Positions 36,895 to 45,317 of a stretch of DNA of 64,000 bases are shown piece by piece (the stretch's first letter is position 1; the number at the start of each line of letters is the position of its first letter). The DNA is taken from contig NZ_JAUXOD010000137.1 in the NCBI RefSeq assembly GCF_030682515.1, positions 62,001 through 126,000 on the forward strand. Reading direction: 5' to 3'. Source of the DNA: Hoeflea sp. (lineage in GTDB: Bacteria; Pseudomonadota; Alphaproteobacteria; Rhizobiales; Rhizobiaceae). The notes under the pieces are model-generated. The model was not told the DNA's origin, did not search any database, and saw only the letters and a list, made by a program, of their open reading frames with translations. Made by a program: the position numbers and the translations under genes.

Positions 36895-38139
36895 ATGACC
36901 ATGATCGAAACCGCCGGCGTCGGCGCCCGCATCGACGGCGCCGTTGTGCGCAACACCGCCCTTTCCTCGACGGGACTCCTCGAACGGGTGTTCTCGGCCG
37001 CCTTCCGCGGTCTGGTCTATCCGCAGATCTGGGAGGATCCGCTGGTCGACATGGAGGCGCTGGCGCTGAAACCGACCGACACCATGGTCACCATCGCTTC
37101 GGGCTCCTGCAATGTCCTGTCCTATCTCACCGCCAATCCGGCCGAGATCATCGCCGTGGACCTGTCGCCCGCCCATGTCGCGTTGGGCCGGCTCAAGCTG
37201 GCGGCGGCCACCCATCTGCCCGACCACACCTCGTTCTCCAATCTGTTCCGCCACGCCAATCTCAAGTCCAATGTCGCGCTTTACGAGCGCCATATCCGTC
37301 CGCATCTCGATGCCGGGACGCGGGCCTACTGGGACGGCCGCGAGGCCAATGGTCGCCGCCGGATCAGCCGGTTCACCCGCGGCTTCTACGCCACCGGCCT
37401 GCTCGGCCGCTTCATCTCGGCCGCCCATGTGATCGGCAAGGTCTACGGCGTCGATCCGCGCGAGATCCTGCGCATGGACAGCGTCGAGAAGCAGCGCGAG
37501 TTTTTCGACAGCCGCATCGCCCCGGTGTTCAACAGCCGCAGCTTCAAGGCGCTGACCTCCATGCGCGCCTCGCTGTTCGGCCTCGGCATCCCACCGGCCC
37601 AATACGAAGCTTTGGCCGGTGACGCGCCCGACGGGATGATCGGCGCGCTCCGCGAACGCACCGAGCGGCTCGCCTGCGGCTTTCCGCTCAAGGACAATTA
37701 CTTTGCCTGGCAGGCCTTCGGCCGCGGCTACCAGCCCGGCGAGACGGCGAGCCTGCCGCCCTATCTCGAAGCCCGCCATTTCGAAACCGTGCGCTCCAAC
37801 GCAAGGCGCGTCACCATCGTCAACGAGAGCATCACCGCCCTGCTCGCCTTACGGCCCGCGGCCTCGGTCGATGCCTTCGTGCTGCTCGACGCCCAGGACT
37901 GGATGACCGACCGGCAGCTGTCGGAGTTGTGGGCCGAGATCACCCGCACCGCCACGCCCGGTGCGCGCGTCATCTACCGCACCGCAGCCGCCCCTTCGCC
38001 GCTGCCCGGTCGGGTTCCGGACGGAATCCTCGACAAGTGGGACTACCGCGCTGCGCAAAGTCGCGAACTCGGCGCCAGGGACCGCTCGGCGATCTATGGC
38101 GGCTTTCATCTGCACGTCCGGCGAGGCGCCGCCGCATGA
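36895..38139 (+). CDS. btaA: S-adenosylmethionine:diacylglycerol 3-amino-3-carboxypropyl transferase
   Basis: A 414-residue DUF3419/BtaA protein making diacylglycerylhomoserine, the precursor of the betaine lipid DGTS. Recognisable blocks are VYPQIWEDPLVDMEALAL, the SAM-site region TIASGSCNVLSYL followed by IIAVDLSPAHVALGRLKLAA, and FVLLDAQDWMTDRQLSELW. The ATG at 36895 has GGAG ten bases upstream. The stop overlaps btaB (ATGA). Confidence 0.95.
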   Translation: MTMIETAGVGARIDGAVVRNTALSSTGLLERVFSAAFRGLVYPQIWEDPLVDMEALALKPTDTMVTIASGSCNVLSYLTANPAEIIAVDLSPAHVALGRLKLAAATHLPDHTSFSNLFRHANLKSNVALYERHIRPHLDAGTRAYWDGREANGRRRISRFTRGFYATGLLGRFISAAHVIGKVYGVDPREILRMDSVEKQREFFDSRIAPVFNSRSFKALTSMRASLFGLGIPPAQYEALAGDAPDGMIGALRERTERLACGFPLKDNYFAWQAFGRGYQPGETASLPPYLEARHFETVRSNARRVTIVNESITALLALRPAASVDAFVLLDAQDWMTDRQLSELWAEITRTATPGARVIYRTAAAPSPLPGRVPDGILDKWDYRAAQSRELGARDRSAIYGGFHLHVRRGAAA

Positions 38140-38789
38140 GCACTGTGTCCGCCAATGCCTCCATGATGGACGGCATCTACCGCCACCAGCGCCACATCTA
38201 CGACCTGACGCGGCGCTACTATCTGCTGGGCCGCAACGACCTGATCGCGGCGCTCAATCCACCCGCGGGCGGCACCGTGCTGGAGATCGGCTGCGGCACG
38301 GCGCGCAACCTGATCCTGACTGCGGACCGCTACAGGGATGCCAAGCTTCACGGCATCGACATTTCCACCGAAATGCTCAAATCCGCCGACGCCACGGTGG
38401 CGAAAAACGGCCTGTCCGGCCGCATCCGCCTCGCCCAGGGCGATGCCACCCGTTTTGACGCCGGCGCGCTGTTCGGCGTTGCCCAGTTCGACCGGGTGTT
38501 CTTCTCCTACAGCCTGTCGATGATCCCCGGCTGGGAGGCGGCCCTGCAGCAGGCCATGCAGGCCGTGGCGCCCGGAGGACAACTGCATGTCGTCGATTTC
38601 GGCCAGCAGACAGCCCTGCCCGGCTGGTTCGGCAAGGGCCTCAAGGCCTGGCTCGCCCGCTTTCATGTCACGCCGCGGGCCAATCTCGGCGACGCCATGG
38701 CGACCATTGCCGCCGACCATCATGGCGAGTTGAGATTTTCCACGCTCTATCGCGATTATGCGCGCATCGGCGTCATCCGCCTGCCCTGA
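38136..38789 (+). CDS. btaB: Diacylglycerylhomoserine N-methyltransferase
   Basis: A 217-residue class I SAM methyltransferase with motif I VLEIGCGTARNL, motif II-like LHGIDISTEML and a BtaB-type opening MDGIYRHQRHIYDLTRRYYLLGRN (in pieces). It adds three methyl groups to diacylglycerylhomoserine to give DGTS. The ATGA overlap with btaA makes the pair a two-gene module following plcP. Confidence 0.94.
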   Translation: MSTVSANASMMDGIYRHQRHIYDLTRRYYLLGRNDLIAALNPPAGGTVLEIGCGTARNLILTADRYRDAKLHGIDISTEMLKSADATVAKNGLSGRIRLAQGDATRFDAGALFGVAQFDRVFFSYSLSMIPGWEAALQQAMQAVAPGGQLHVVDFGQQTALPGWFGKGLKAWLARFHVTPRANLGDAMATIAADHHGELRFSTLYRDYARIGVIRLP

Positions 38790-38800
38790 GAGCGAACCGC

Positions 38801-38907
38801 CTAGAGCAATTCCAGCAAAAGTGCGAAGCGGTTTTGCGTCCGGAATTGCGCGAAAACAAAAGGATAGAGCATTGACGGCGACTCCGTTTTCGCCGGAAAT
38901 GCTCTAG
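38801..38907. repeat. Dispersed Rhizobiales intergenic repeat (hairpin-forming)
   Basis: The stretch begins CTAGAGCAATTCCAGC and ends with GCTCTAG, with AAGCGGTTTTGCGTCCGG inside. It matches from memory a highly repeated palindromic intergenic element of Rhizobiales genomes. The ends are inverted repeats. Its right end provides the TAG stop of modC. It may serve as terminator for btaB and modC, which converge on it. Confidence 0.75.
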
Positions 38908-39992
38908 CCCGCGCCGCCGACATTGGTCTGGGCCACGGCGACAGCTTTCAGGATTGCGAAGCAGGCAACCCCGGGCGCAAGCCCGAGCGCCAGGGCGGAT
39001 CGCCGCGTGATCCGCGCCAGCAGCAGGTCGTCGCCGGCCCTGAGCTGGATGATCGCGCCTGGCCCTTCGCCCAGCCGGACCAGCGTCACCGTCGCCGGCA
39101 GCACATTGAGCGCCGAGAGCCCTTCGGGCCGGGTGCGCGACAGGATCACGTCCTGCGCCGGAATGCGGATCGTGAGTCTCGTGCCGACCGGCGCGTCTAC
39201 CCTTGGCAGGAACAGCGGCCCCGCGGAAGCATCCAGCCGGGTCAGCCCGTCCTCTTCCTGCTCGACGATCACTGCCGGCAGCGTGGCCGCAACCTCACGG
39301 ATGCCCATCGTCCGCAAGGCGACAGGATCGGTCATCACCTCGGCCGTCGTGCCTTCTCGCACCACGCGGCCTTTTTCGATCACCACCATCCTGTCAGCCA
39401 GCCTTTCCGCTTCGTTCATGTCGTGGGTAACGAGCACGACCGGCATCTTGAGGTGCGCACGCAAGGCGATGATCTCGTCATAGAGGCGCTCGCGTGTGGC
39501 ACGGTCGACGGCCGAGAACGGTTCATCGAGCAGGAGGACCTGTGGGCGTCGTGCGAGCGCCCGGGCCACCGCGACGCGCTGTTGCTGACCTCCGGAAAGC
39601 TGCGCGGGTTTGCGGTCCGCAAGGCCCGGCAGGTTGACGAGGGCAAGAAGCCGCTCGGCCTCGGCCCGCGGGTTCGGGGCTTCCCGGTCCATCGCCGCAA
39701 TCACGTTATGCGCCGCTGTCATGTGGGGAAACAGCGCATAGTTCTGGAAGACGACGCCGACATGCCGCCTGTGCGGCGCTAGGTTGATGTCGGCAGCCGT
39801 GTCGAGCCAGACGTCACCATCCACCGACACGCGCGCTGTCTGAGGCCGCCACAGCCCCGCGATCGTGCGCAGAAGTGTCGTCTTGCCGGATCCGGAATGA
39901 CCGACAAGCGCCAGCAGTTCACCGGGTTCGACGCGGAAGGACGCCTCAAGCGGGATGGGCGCATCCGCCCGGGCCATCACCTCAAGCGCCAT
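38904..39992 (-). CDS. modC: Molybdate ABC transporter ATP-binding protein
   Basis: A 362-residue ATPase: Walker A GHSGSGKTTLL, signature [15 protein letters not shown], Walker B LLLDEPFSAVD, H-loop VTHDMNEAERLAD. The last 130 residues include a TOBE/Mop-type domain (ALNVLPATVTLVRLGEGPGAIIQL) as in ModC. Its start shares one base with the modB stop. The stop codon lies inside the dispersed repeat. Confidence 0.93.
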   Translation of the reverse strand: MALEVMARADAPIPLEASFRVEPGELLALVGHSGSGKTTLLRTIAGLWRPQTARVSVDGDVWLDTAADINLAPHRRHVGVVFQNYALFPHMTAAHNVIAAMDREAPNPRAEAERLLALVNLPGLADRKPAQLSGGQQQRVAVARALARRPQVLLLDEPFSAVDRATRERLYDEIIALRAHLKMPVVLVTHDMNEAERLADRMVVIEKGRVVREGTTAEVMTDPVALRTMGIREVAATLPAVIVEQEEDGLTRLDASAGPLFLPRVDAPVGTRLTIRIPAQDVILSRTRPEGLSALNVLPATVTLVRLGEGPGAIIQLRAGDDLLLARITRRSALALGLAPGVACFAILKAVAVAQTNVGGAG

Positions 39993-40660
39993 CAGGACAA
40001 CCTCCGGCCCACCCGCGCCGACAGCATGTAGGTCGCAGCGATGGTGACGAGCGAGATTGCTACAAGCGTCGCCGACATGATTCCGGCTCCGGCCGTGTCG
40101 AAGGCCTGCACGCGGTCATAAATGGAAATGGCGATCGTCTTGGTTTCACCCGGGATAGAGCCGCCCATCATCAGGATGATGCCGAACTCGCCCAGCGTAT
40201 GGGCGAAAGTCAGCACCATGGCCGTCATCACGCCGGGCCAGGCGAGCGGCAGCTCGACACTCCAGAGGCTGCGCCACGGCGACATGCCGCAGCACGCGGC
40301 CGCCTCGCGGATCTCGACCGGGACCGCCTCGAAGCCGCGTTGCGCGGGCTGGATGGCGAAGGAAATGTTGAAGATCACCGAGGCCAGCAGCAGCCCTTCG
40401 AAGGTGAACACGAGCTGGTGGCCGAAGGTTGCCTCCCAGAAAGCGCCGACAGGCGAATTCCGGCCGAAAGCCATCAGCATGTAGAAGCCGAAGACCGTCG
40501 GCGGCAGCACCAGAGGCAGCATGACGATGGCTTCAACCACGCCCTTGCCCCGGAACTGGCGAAAGGCCAGGAAGCGACCGGCCAGGATGGAGACCGGCAG
40601 CAGGATCGCCACGGTCCATCCGGCAAGCCGCAATGAAAGGAACAGCGCGGTCCAGTCCAA
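39992..40660 (-). CDS. modB: Molybdate ABC transporter permease
   Basis: A 222-residue permease with ModB features: LPLVLPPTVFGFYMLMAFGR, the EAA loop VPVEIREAAACCGMSPWRSLW and AHTLGEFGIILMMGGSIPGETKT. The start is TTG at 40660, six bases after GAGGG and 2 bp beyond the modA stop, giving the standard family length; there is no suitable ATG. Confidence 0.92.
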   Translation of the reverse strand: MDWTALFLSLRLAGWTVAILLPVSILAGRFLAFRQFRGKGVVEAIVMLPLVLPPTVFGFYMLMAFGRNSPVGAFWEATFGHQLVFTFEGLLLASVIFNISFAIQPAQRGFEAVPVEIREAAACCGMSPWRSLWSVELPLAWPGVMTAMVLTFAHTLGEFGIILMMGGSIPGETKTIAISIYDRVQAFDTAGAGIMSATLVAISLVTIAATYMLSARVGRRLS

Positions 40661-40662
40661 GG

Positions 40663-41472
40663 TCAGCCCTCGGTCGGCAGCACGAAGCCGAAGGACTTCA
40701 TGATGTCGCGCGCTCTGGGGGTTTTCAGGAAGGCATAGAAGTCCTCGGCGACGGGTCCGGCGTTCTTCAGGAGCGCCATGCGCTGCAGCAACGGCTGGTG
40801 CCAGTCTTGCGCGATCAGGGCAAACTCGCCCCTGGAGCGAACCTCCGGCGCCAGCGCCAGGGAATAGGCGATGATGCCGCCTTCCGCATTGCCCGATAGC
40901 GCGAACTGCGCCGCCTGGCTCACGTTTTCGCCGAGCACGAGATTGGGCTCCACCTTCTCCCACAGGCCACGATGCATGAGCGCTTCTTTGGCGCGCAGGC
41001 CGTAGGGTGCATGTTCCGGGTTGGCGATGGCGAAGCGTCTTATTGTCCCCGCCTCGAGTTGTGCCGCCAGATCGTCCATGGCCGCGTCGGCCGTCAACGC
41101 CGATCCATGCGGCACCATCAGCACGATGCGGCCCACGCCATAAAGATCGCCCTCGTCCCTGGTGAAGCCCTCCTGATGCAGATCGGCGATAAAGGTCTGA
41201 TCGGCGGCCATGAACAGCTGATAGGGCGCGCCTTCGCGGATCTGGGTGGCGAAGTTCCCGGTGGAGCCGAAGGCAAGTCTGACTTCCTTGCCTGTCTCCG
41301 ACTTGAAGGCTCCCGCGAGTTCGGTCACGGCGAACATCAGGTCGGCGGCGGCGGCGATCACGGGGACATCAGCATTCCGCCCTGCGGCCTGGCTGGAAAG
41401 AGTTGGAGCTATCAGCGCCGCAGCCAGACCCAGCGAGAGGACGATACGGCGCCTCAAGGATTTCGCCTGCAT
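40663..41472 (-). CDS. modA: Molybdate ABC transporter substrate-binding protein
   Basis: A 269-residue periplasmic protein with a signal peptide (about residues 1-29, SSQAAG). The oxyanion-binding pattern VIAAAADLMFAVTELAGAF and FGSTGNFATQI, and the later ENVSQAAQFALSGNAEGGIIAYSLA, are ModA-type. It feeds ModB/ModC. A ModE-type box lies about 100 bp upstream. Confidence 0.92.
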   Translation of the reverse strand: MQAKSLRRRIVLSLGLAAALIAPTLSSQAAGRNADVPVIAAAADLMFAVTELAGAFKSETGKEVRLAFGSTGNFATQIREGAPYQLFMAADQTFIADLHQEGFTRDEGDLYGVGRIVLMVPHGSALTADAAMDDLAAQLEAGTIRRFAIANPEHAPYGLRAKEALMHRGLWEKVEPNLVLGENVSQAAQFALSGNAEGGIIAYSLALAPEVRSRGEFALIAQDWHQPLLQRMALLKNAGPVAEDFYAFLKTPRARDIMKSFGFVLPTEG

Positions 41473-41568
41473 GCCTGTCTCCCGCGATGTTTCACCACAA
41501 CTCCATCGACCTCACCGCACGCAATCGCAACTTGGCAGGTCATGGCTGTCATCACACCTCTCCGGATC

Positions 41569-41592
41569 CGTTATGTTTGCAGATACATATCC
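41569..41592 (-). promoter_or_regulatory. ModE box upstream of modABC
   Basis: CGTTATGT-N7-TACATATCC is an imperfect palindrome close to the ModE operator consensus (CGTTATAT-N7-TAYATARCG). It sits between the modE stop and modA, as expected for molybdate-dependent repression of modABC. Confidence 0.75.
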
Positions 41593-41621
41593 AGGTCTTC
41601 CCGGTGTCCGCAAGCTATATT

Positions 41622-41975
41622 TCAGTCGGAATCGTGCTTGAGCAGTCCGGTGATGCCGGCGATCTCGTTCGCTCCTTGCGTCAGGGCGATCGCCTCGAGC
41701 TTGCGGTAATGCGCAAGCACCGCCTCGCCGGCCTCCGTCAGCCGGGCGCCGCCGCCGCTGGCGCCGCCGCGGCTGCTCTCGACCAGCGGCGCCGCGAAGG
41801 CGGCGTTCATCTCCTCGACCAGCATCCAGGCCCGCTTGTAGCTCATCTTCATCCGCCGTCCGGCGGCCGAGATCGATCCGTCCGCGGCAATGCCCTGCAA
41901 CAGATCCGCCTTGCCCGGACCGACCGTCAGGCCGCTGTCAAATGTGAGCTTCAGGCGCAGTTTCGGGGGTTTCAC
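41622..41975 (-). CDS. modE: ModE-type molybdate regulator, HTH-only form
   Basis: A 117-residue LysR-like winged HTH of the ModE N-terminal type (LLQGIAADGSISAAGRRMKMSYKRAWMLVEEMN, in pieces; LTEAGEAVLAHYRKLE). The C-terminal molybdate-binding Mop domains of E. coli ModE are absent, as in several alphaproteobacterial relatives, so molybdate sensing would need a different route. Start: GTG at 41975 after AGGAGA. modABC and its ModE box follow. Confidence 0.88.
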   Translation of the reverse strand: MKPPKLRLKLTFDSGLTVGPGKADLLQGIAADGSISAAGRRMKMSYKRAWMLVEEMNAAFAAPLVESSRGGASGGGARLTEAGEAVLAHYRKLEAIALTQGANEIAGITGLLKHDSD

Positions 41976-42057
41976 ACCAGTCTCCTGCCGTTTCGCGGGC
42001 CATGACGGCCTGCGCGCTGGCCGACAAGATACAAGTCCGCCCCTGCAGGTCAACGCG

Positions 42058-42097
42058 GCAAGGCCGGAGCCGGGGTCTCCCCCGCCTCCGGCCTTGC
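42058..42097 (-). terminator. Hairpin terminator after soxF
   Basis: A perfect 12-bp stem (GCAAGGCCGGAG / CTCCGGCCTTGC) with a 16-base loop lies 18 bp past the soxF stop, at the end of the sox operon. A U-run is lacking. Confidence 0.7.
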
Positions 42098-42114
42098 ACG
42101 GATGCCGGGATGTC

Positions 42115-43389
42115 TCAGCCGAACATGTCAGCGGTGATCCCAGCATACCAGCCAACCGATTCCTCGTAATTGGCCTTGCGCAGGGGTGCGTCCTCTCCGG
42201 TCTGGCTGACAAAGCCCTGGGTCGAGGCGATTTTGCCTTCCGCGGGGGCATACTGCGCACCCACCTTGATGCTGTCATCCGTTTCGACGAGGCTCCAGCA
42301 GGTGTTGGCGTACTTGGCCGGGAACACCTTGGAATCGACCAGGTCGGCGCGGATGTTCATGGCGGCGACCTTGGCCTGGCTGTTGGCCGAGAACGCGGAT
42401 TTCGGCATGTCGCCTGCGATCGAGGCGTCGCCGATGACGAACACCGCCTCGTCGATCGTCGAGCGCATGCTTTCAGCCATGATCGGGCAGAAGCCGCTGT
42501 CATCGGTCAGCCCCGCTTCCGACGCGATGGCGCCGGCCTTTTGCGCGGGGATGATGTTCAGAAGCGCGCCTTTGAAGGTGTCGAGGTCGGTCTCCACCGT
42601 TCCGGCATTGACATCCACGCTCACGATGCCGCCATGCACGTCCGGACCGTACCACTCGACCATGCCGGGATAATGCTTGTCCCAGCCTTCCTGGAACACG
42701 CCCTGCTTGGAAAACTTGTCCTTGGGGTCGAGGATGATGACCTTGGAATCGGTCAGCCCCTTGGCCTTGAGCACATGCGCCATCATCGACGCGCGCTCAT
42801 AGGGTCCGGGCGGGCAGCGATAGGGGTTGGGCGGCGCGACCATGATGATCTGCTGCCCGTTCTCGATGGCGTCGAGCCTGGCCTTGAGCAATTCTGTCTG
42901 CTTGCCCGCCTTCCAGGCGTGCGGCGCGATTTCGGCCAGTTCCTCCGAATAGCCCTCGACCGAATCCCACACCAGATCAATGCCCGGCGCGACCACGAGC
43001 CGGTCATAGGGAACCGTCGAGCCATCTTCCATGGTCACCGTCTTGGCCGCACGGTCGACGCTCGCTGCGCGCCCGGTCACCTTGGTGATGCCATAGCCCG
43101 ATTGAAGAGCGTCGTAGCTGTGGGTGATCGATTCCAGGCTGCGGAATCCGCCGACATAGAGATTGGAGAAAAAGCAGGTGGTGTACATCTCCGACTGGTC
43201 GATCAGCGTGACATCGATGGCGCCGTCCGAATCCTTGGCGATGTAGCGCGCGGCCGTCGCGCCACCGGCGCCGCCGCCGATGACGACGACCCGGGGTTTA
43301 CCCTGAGCGCGCAGGTAAGTGGGAAGCGTGAGTGCGGCCGCACTCGCGCCGGCGAATAGTCCGAATTGGCGTCTGGTCAGGCGTGTCAT
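42115..43389 (-). CDS. soxF: SoxF, flavocytochrome c sulfide dehydrogenase flavoprotein subunit
   Basis: A 424-residue exported flavoprotein: Tat signal TRRQFGLFAGASAAALTLP, FAD fold VVVIGGGAGGATAARYI, and the two cysteines forming the redox disulfide in this family (MYTTCFFSNL and YRCPPGPYERASM). The FCSD C-terminal domain follows (YANTCWSLVETDDSIKVGA). It oxidises sulfide and passes electrons to the diheme cytochrome encoded just upstream (SoxE). Confidence 0.93.
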   Translation of the reverse strand: MTRLTRRQFGLFAGASAAALTLPTYLRAQGKPRVVVIGGGAGGATAARYIAKDSDGAIDVTLIDQSEMYTTCFFSNLYVGGFRSLESITHSYDALQSGYGITKVTGRAASVDRAAKTVTMEDGSTVPYDRLVVAPGIDLVWDSVEGYSEELAEIAPHAWKAGKQTELLKARLDAIENGQQIIMVAPPNPYRCPPGPYERASMMAHVLKAKGLTDSKVIILDPKDKFSKQGVFQEGWDKHYPGMVEWYGPDVHGGIVSVDVNAGTVETDLDTFKGALLNIIPAQKAGAIASEAGLTDDSGFCPIMAESMRSTIDEAVFVIGDASIAGDMPKSAFSANSQAKVAAMNIRADLVDSKVFPAKYANTCWSLVETDDSIKVGAQYAPAEGKIASTQGFVSQTGEDAPLRKANYEESVGWYAGITADMFG

Positions 43390-43418
43390 GGTTTTCCTCC
43401 CGGTTGCAGGTCTGCGGT

Positions 43419-44156
43419 TCATTGCGGTTCAAGTGAGCTGAAATAGGCGGCCAGCGCGGCGATCTCGTCATTGGCCAGATTGGCGACGCGCAGCTTCATG
43501 ACTTCATTGGAGCGGACATTGGTCCGATATTCGAACATCGACTTGACAAAATAGTCCTTTGGCAATCCGACGATGGAGGGAATGCCGTCGGCGTGACCGC
43601 TCGCCTGATGGCAGGTCACACATTCGCCGGCCAGATATTCGCCATATTCGGGATCGCCGTCGATTTGCAGCACAATGTCCGCAAAGCTGCGCACCAGCCC
43701 GTCCGTATCCGAGCCACTGGCTGCGGGATCCGCGGCGGGTGCCTGCTCGGTGGCTGTCTCGAGCCAGGAGACCAGGGCCGCGCGGTCCTGCGCGTCCGGC
43801 ATGCCGCGGAACGACATGCGGTTGCCCTTGATGAAATCCCGCGGCTTTTCGAGATAGTCCGAAAGCGTCCGGGCATCCCAGACCAGGCCGGCCGCTCCGG
43901 CGGCCCGCATCCCCTCCGAATAGCGGAAATCGGGGAGGCTGCCGGCAGTCCGGCCGAACAGGCCGTCGAGATGCGGCCCCACCCTGTGCCGGGCACCGGG
44001 TCCGATCTCATGACAGTTCGCGCAGGGCTTGAACACCTTGTCCGCCTCGTCGGCGACAGACCGGTCCGGCCCGGCGACGATCCAGCACAGGACCAGCATG
44101 GCCAGCGGCCAGCGCAGGCCGGAGTTGCACCCGTGGCGACTGACTTGCTCAACCAT
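43419..44156 (-). CDS. soxE: SoxE, diheme c-type cytochrome
   Basis: A 245-residue periplasmic cytochrome with an N-terminal signal (about residues 14-35) and two heme sites: CANCH near residue 45 and CVTCH near residue 180. The first half is a class I cytochrome c, the second a smaller monoheme domain. By position between soxD and soxF it is the electron-accepting partner of the SoxF flavoprotein. Confidence 0.9.
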   Translation of the reverse strand: MVEQVSRHGCNSGLRWPLAMLVLCWIVAGPDRSVADEADKVFKPCANCHEIGPGARHRVGPHLDGLFGRTAGSLPDFRYSEGMRAAGAAGLVWDARTLSDYLEKPRDFIKGNRMSFRGMPDAQDRAALVSWLETATEQAPAADPAASGSDTDGLVRSFADIVLQIDGDPEYGEYLAGECVTCHQASGHADGIPSIVGLPKDYFVKSMFEYRTNVRSNEVMKLRVANLANDEIAALAAYFSSLEPQ

Positions 44157-44192
44157 CTGCCTCTCCTCCCCGGCGCCTTCCCGCCCCAAACC

Positions 44193-45317
44193 TCAGTCGA
44201 TGCCGCCTCCGGCATTTTCATCGCCGCCGCCATCCGGGGTCACGTCGATGATCTGCGCGCGCGCCGTGATCTCGACCGGACCGGGCTTGCAGTCCGTCAT
44301 GCAGGGTTCGAGACCCTTGGCGTAATGCGGTTCGTCCGGCCGTCCGTCCTCGATGAAATTGGCTTCGTTGGGCAGGCGGATAGAGGCGAAATTCTCGTTG
44401 GAAAGTTCGAAGTCCTCCTCGGTCACGATGTCGTTGAGATACAGAAGATAGGCCGTCAGCGCGTAGACATCGTCATCCGAGAGCGAGCGGGCATTGCCGA
44501 AAGGCATGGCGCGGCGGACATAGTCGAACACGGTGGACAGATACGGCCAGTAGGACCCGATGGTCTTCTCGGGGCGTTCCTTGAGCAGGGTGTCGTGCCC
44601 GCCCGCCAGCACCGGCCAGCGCCCCGCGCCCTCGCCGAAATCGCCATGGCAGACCGCGCAGTTCTCCGCATAGATCGGGTCGCCCTCGGCGACGGTGCCC
44701 CTGCCGGGCGGCAGGCCCGTGCCGTCGGGACGGATATCGATGTCCCAGGCCGCGACTTCATCCGGCGTCGCCACCCGCCCGAGGCCGAAGGCCCCCTGGC
44801 TTTTCTCCACGATCATGGCTTCGGCGGGCACGGCCTGGTCCGCCACAGGCGCGGCGGCGGCCTCCACCGGCGCCACCTCGGTCTCGACTGCCGCCGCGGC
44901 CGCTGCGGGAGTAACGGCGGCCTCACTCTGGGAGAAGCTTCGCAGATAGGCCAGCACATCGGCGATCTCGTCATCCTTCTTGAGCCCGGCAAAGGCCATC
45001 TTCGTGCCCTTGATCATGCCCTTGGGATTGGCGAGGTAGCCGGTGAGCGTGGTGTCGTCCCAGACCATCCCACCCTCACCCGCGGCCACCATCGCGCTGG
45101 AGTACTTGTAGCCTTCCGCGCCGCCGGCGGTCCGGCCGAACACATCGTTGAGCTCGGGGCCGACCTTGTGCTTGGCCCCGTCGCCGACGGCATGGCAGGC
45201 GGAGCATTTCTTGAACACCTTCTCCCCGGCGCCAGCGTCGCCGTCAGCCCATGCAGGCGTGGCGAGCACGGTCAATCCCAGGACGGCAACCGCCGCGGAC
45301 TTAGGAAACTTCAACAT
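44193..45317 (-). CDS. soxD: SoxD, diheme cytochrome subunit of sulfane dehydrogenase SoxCD
   Basis: A 374-residue secreted diheme cytochrome: signal peptide (1-24, PAWADG), heme 1 CSACH at 38-42, an Ala/Pro/Glu-rich linker (AAAAAAVETEVAPVEAAAAP), and a C-terminal domain with heme 2 CAVCH. It accepts electrons from SoxC. The start overlaps the soxC 3' end by 17 bp. Confidence 0.94.
   Translation of the reverse strand: MLKFPKSAAVAVLGLTVLATPAWADGDAGAGEKVFKKCSACHAVGDGAKHKVGPELNDVFGRTAGGAEGYKYSSAMVAAGEGGMVWDDTTLTGYLANPKGMIKGTKMAFAGLKKDDEIADVLAYLRSFSQSEAAVTPAAAAAAVETEVAPVEAAAAPVADQAVPAEAMIVEKSQGAFGLGRVATPDEVAAWDIDIRPDGTGLPPGRGTVAEGDPIYAENCAVCHGDFGEGAGRWPVLAGGHDTLLKERPEKTIGSYWPYLSTVFDYVRRAMPFGNARSLSDDDVYALTAYLLYLNDIVTEEDFELSNENFASIRLPNEANFIEDGRPDEPHYAKGLEPCMTDCKPGPVEITARAQIIDVTPDGGGDENAGGGID

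Noticed and set aside
45301-45317. 17-bp overlap of soxC and soxD taken as a possible frameshift
   Set aside because: Both proteins keep full family length and normal ends, so it is a normal gene overlap.
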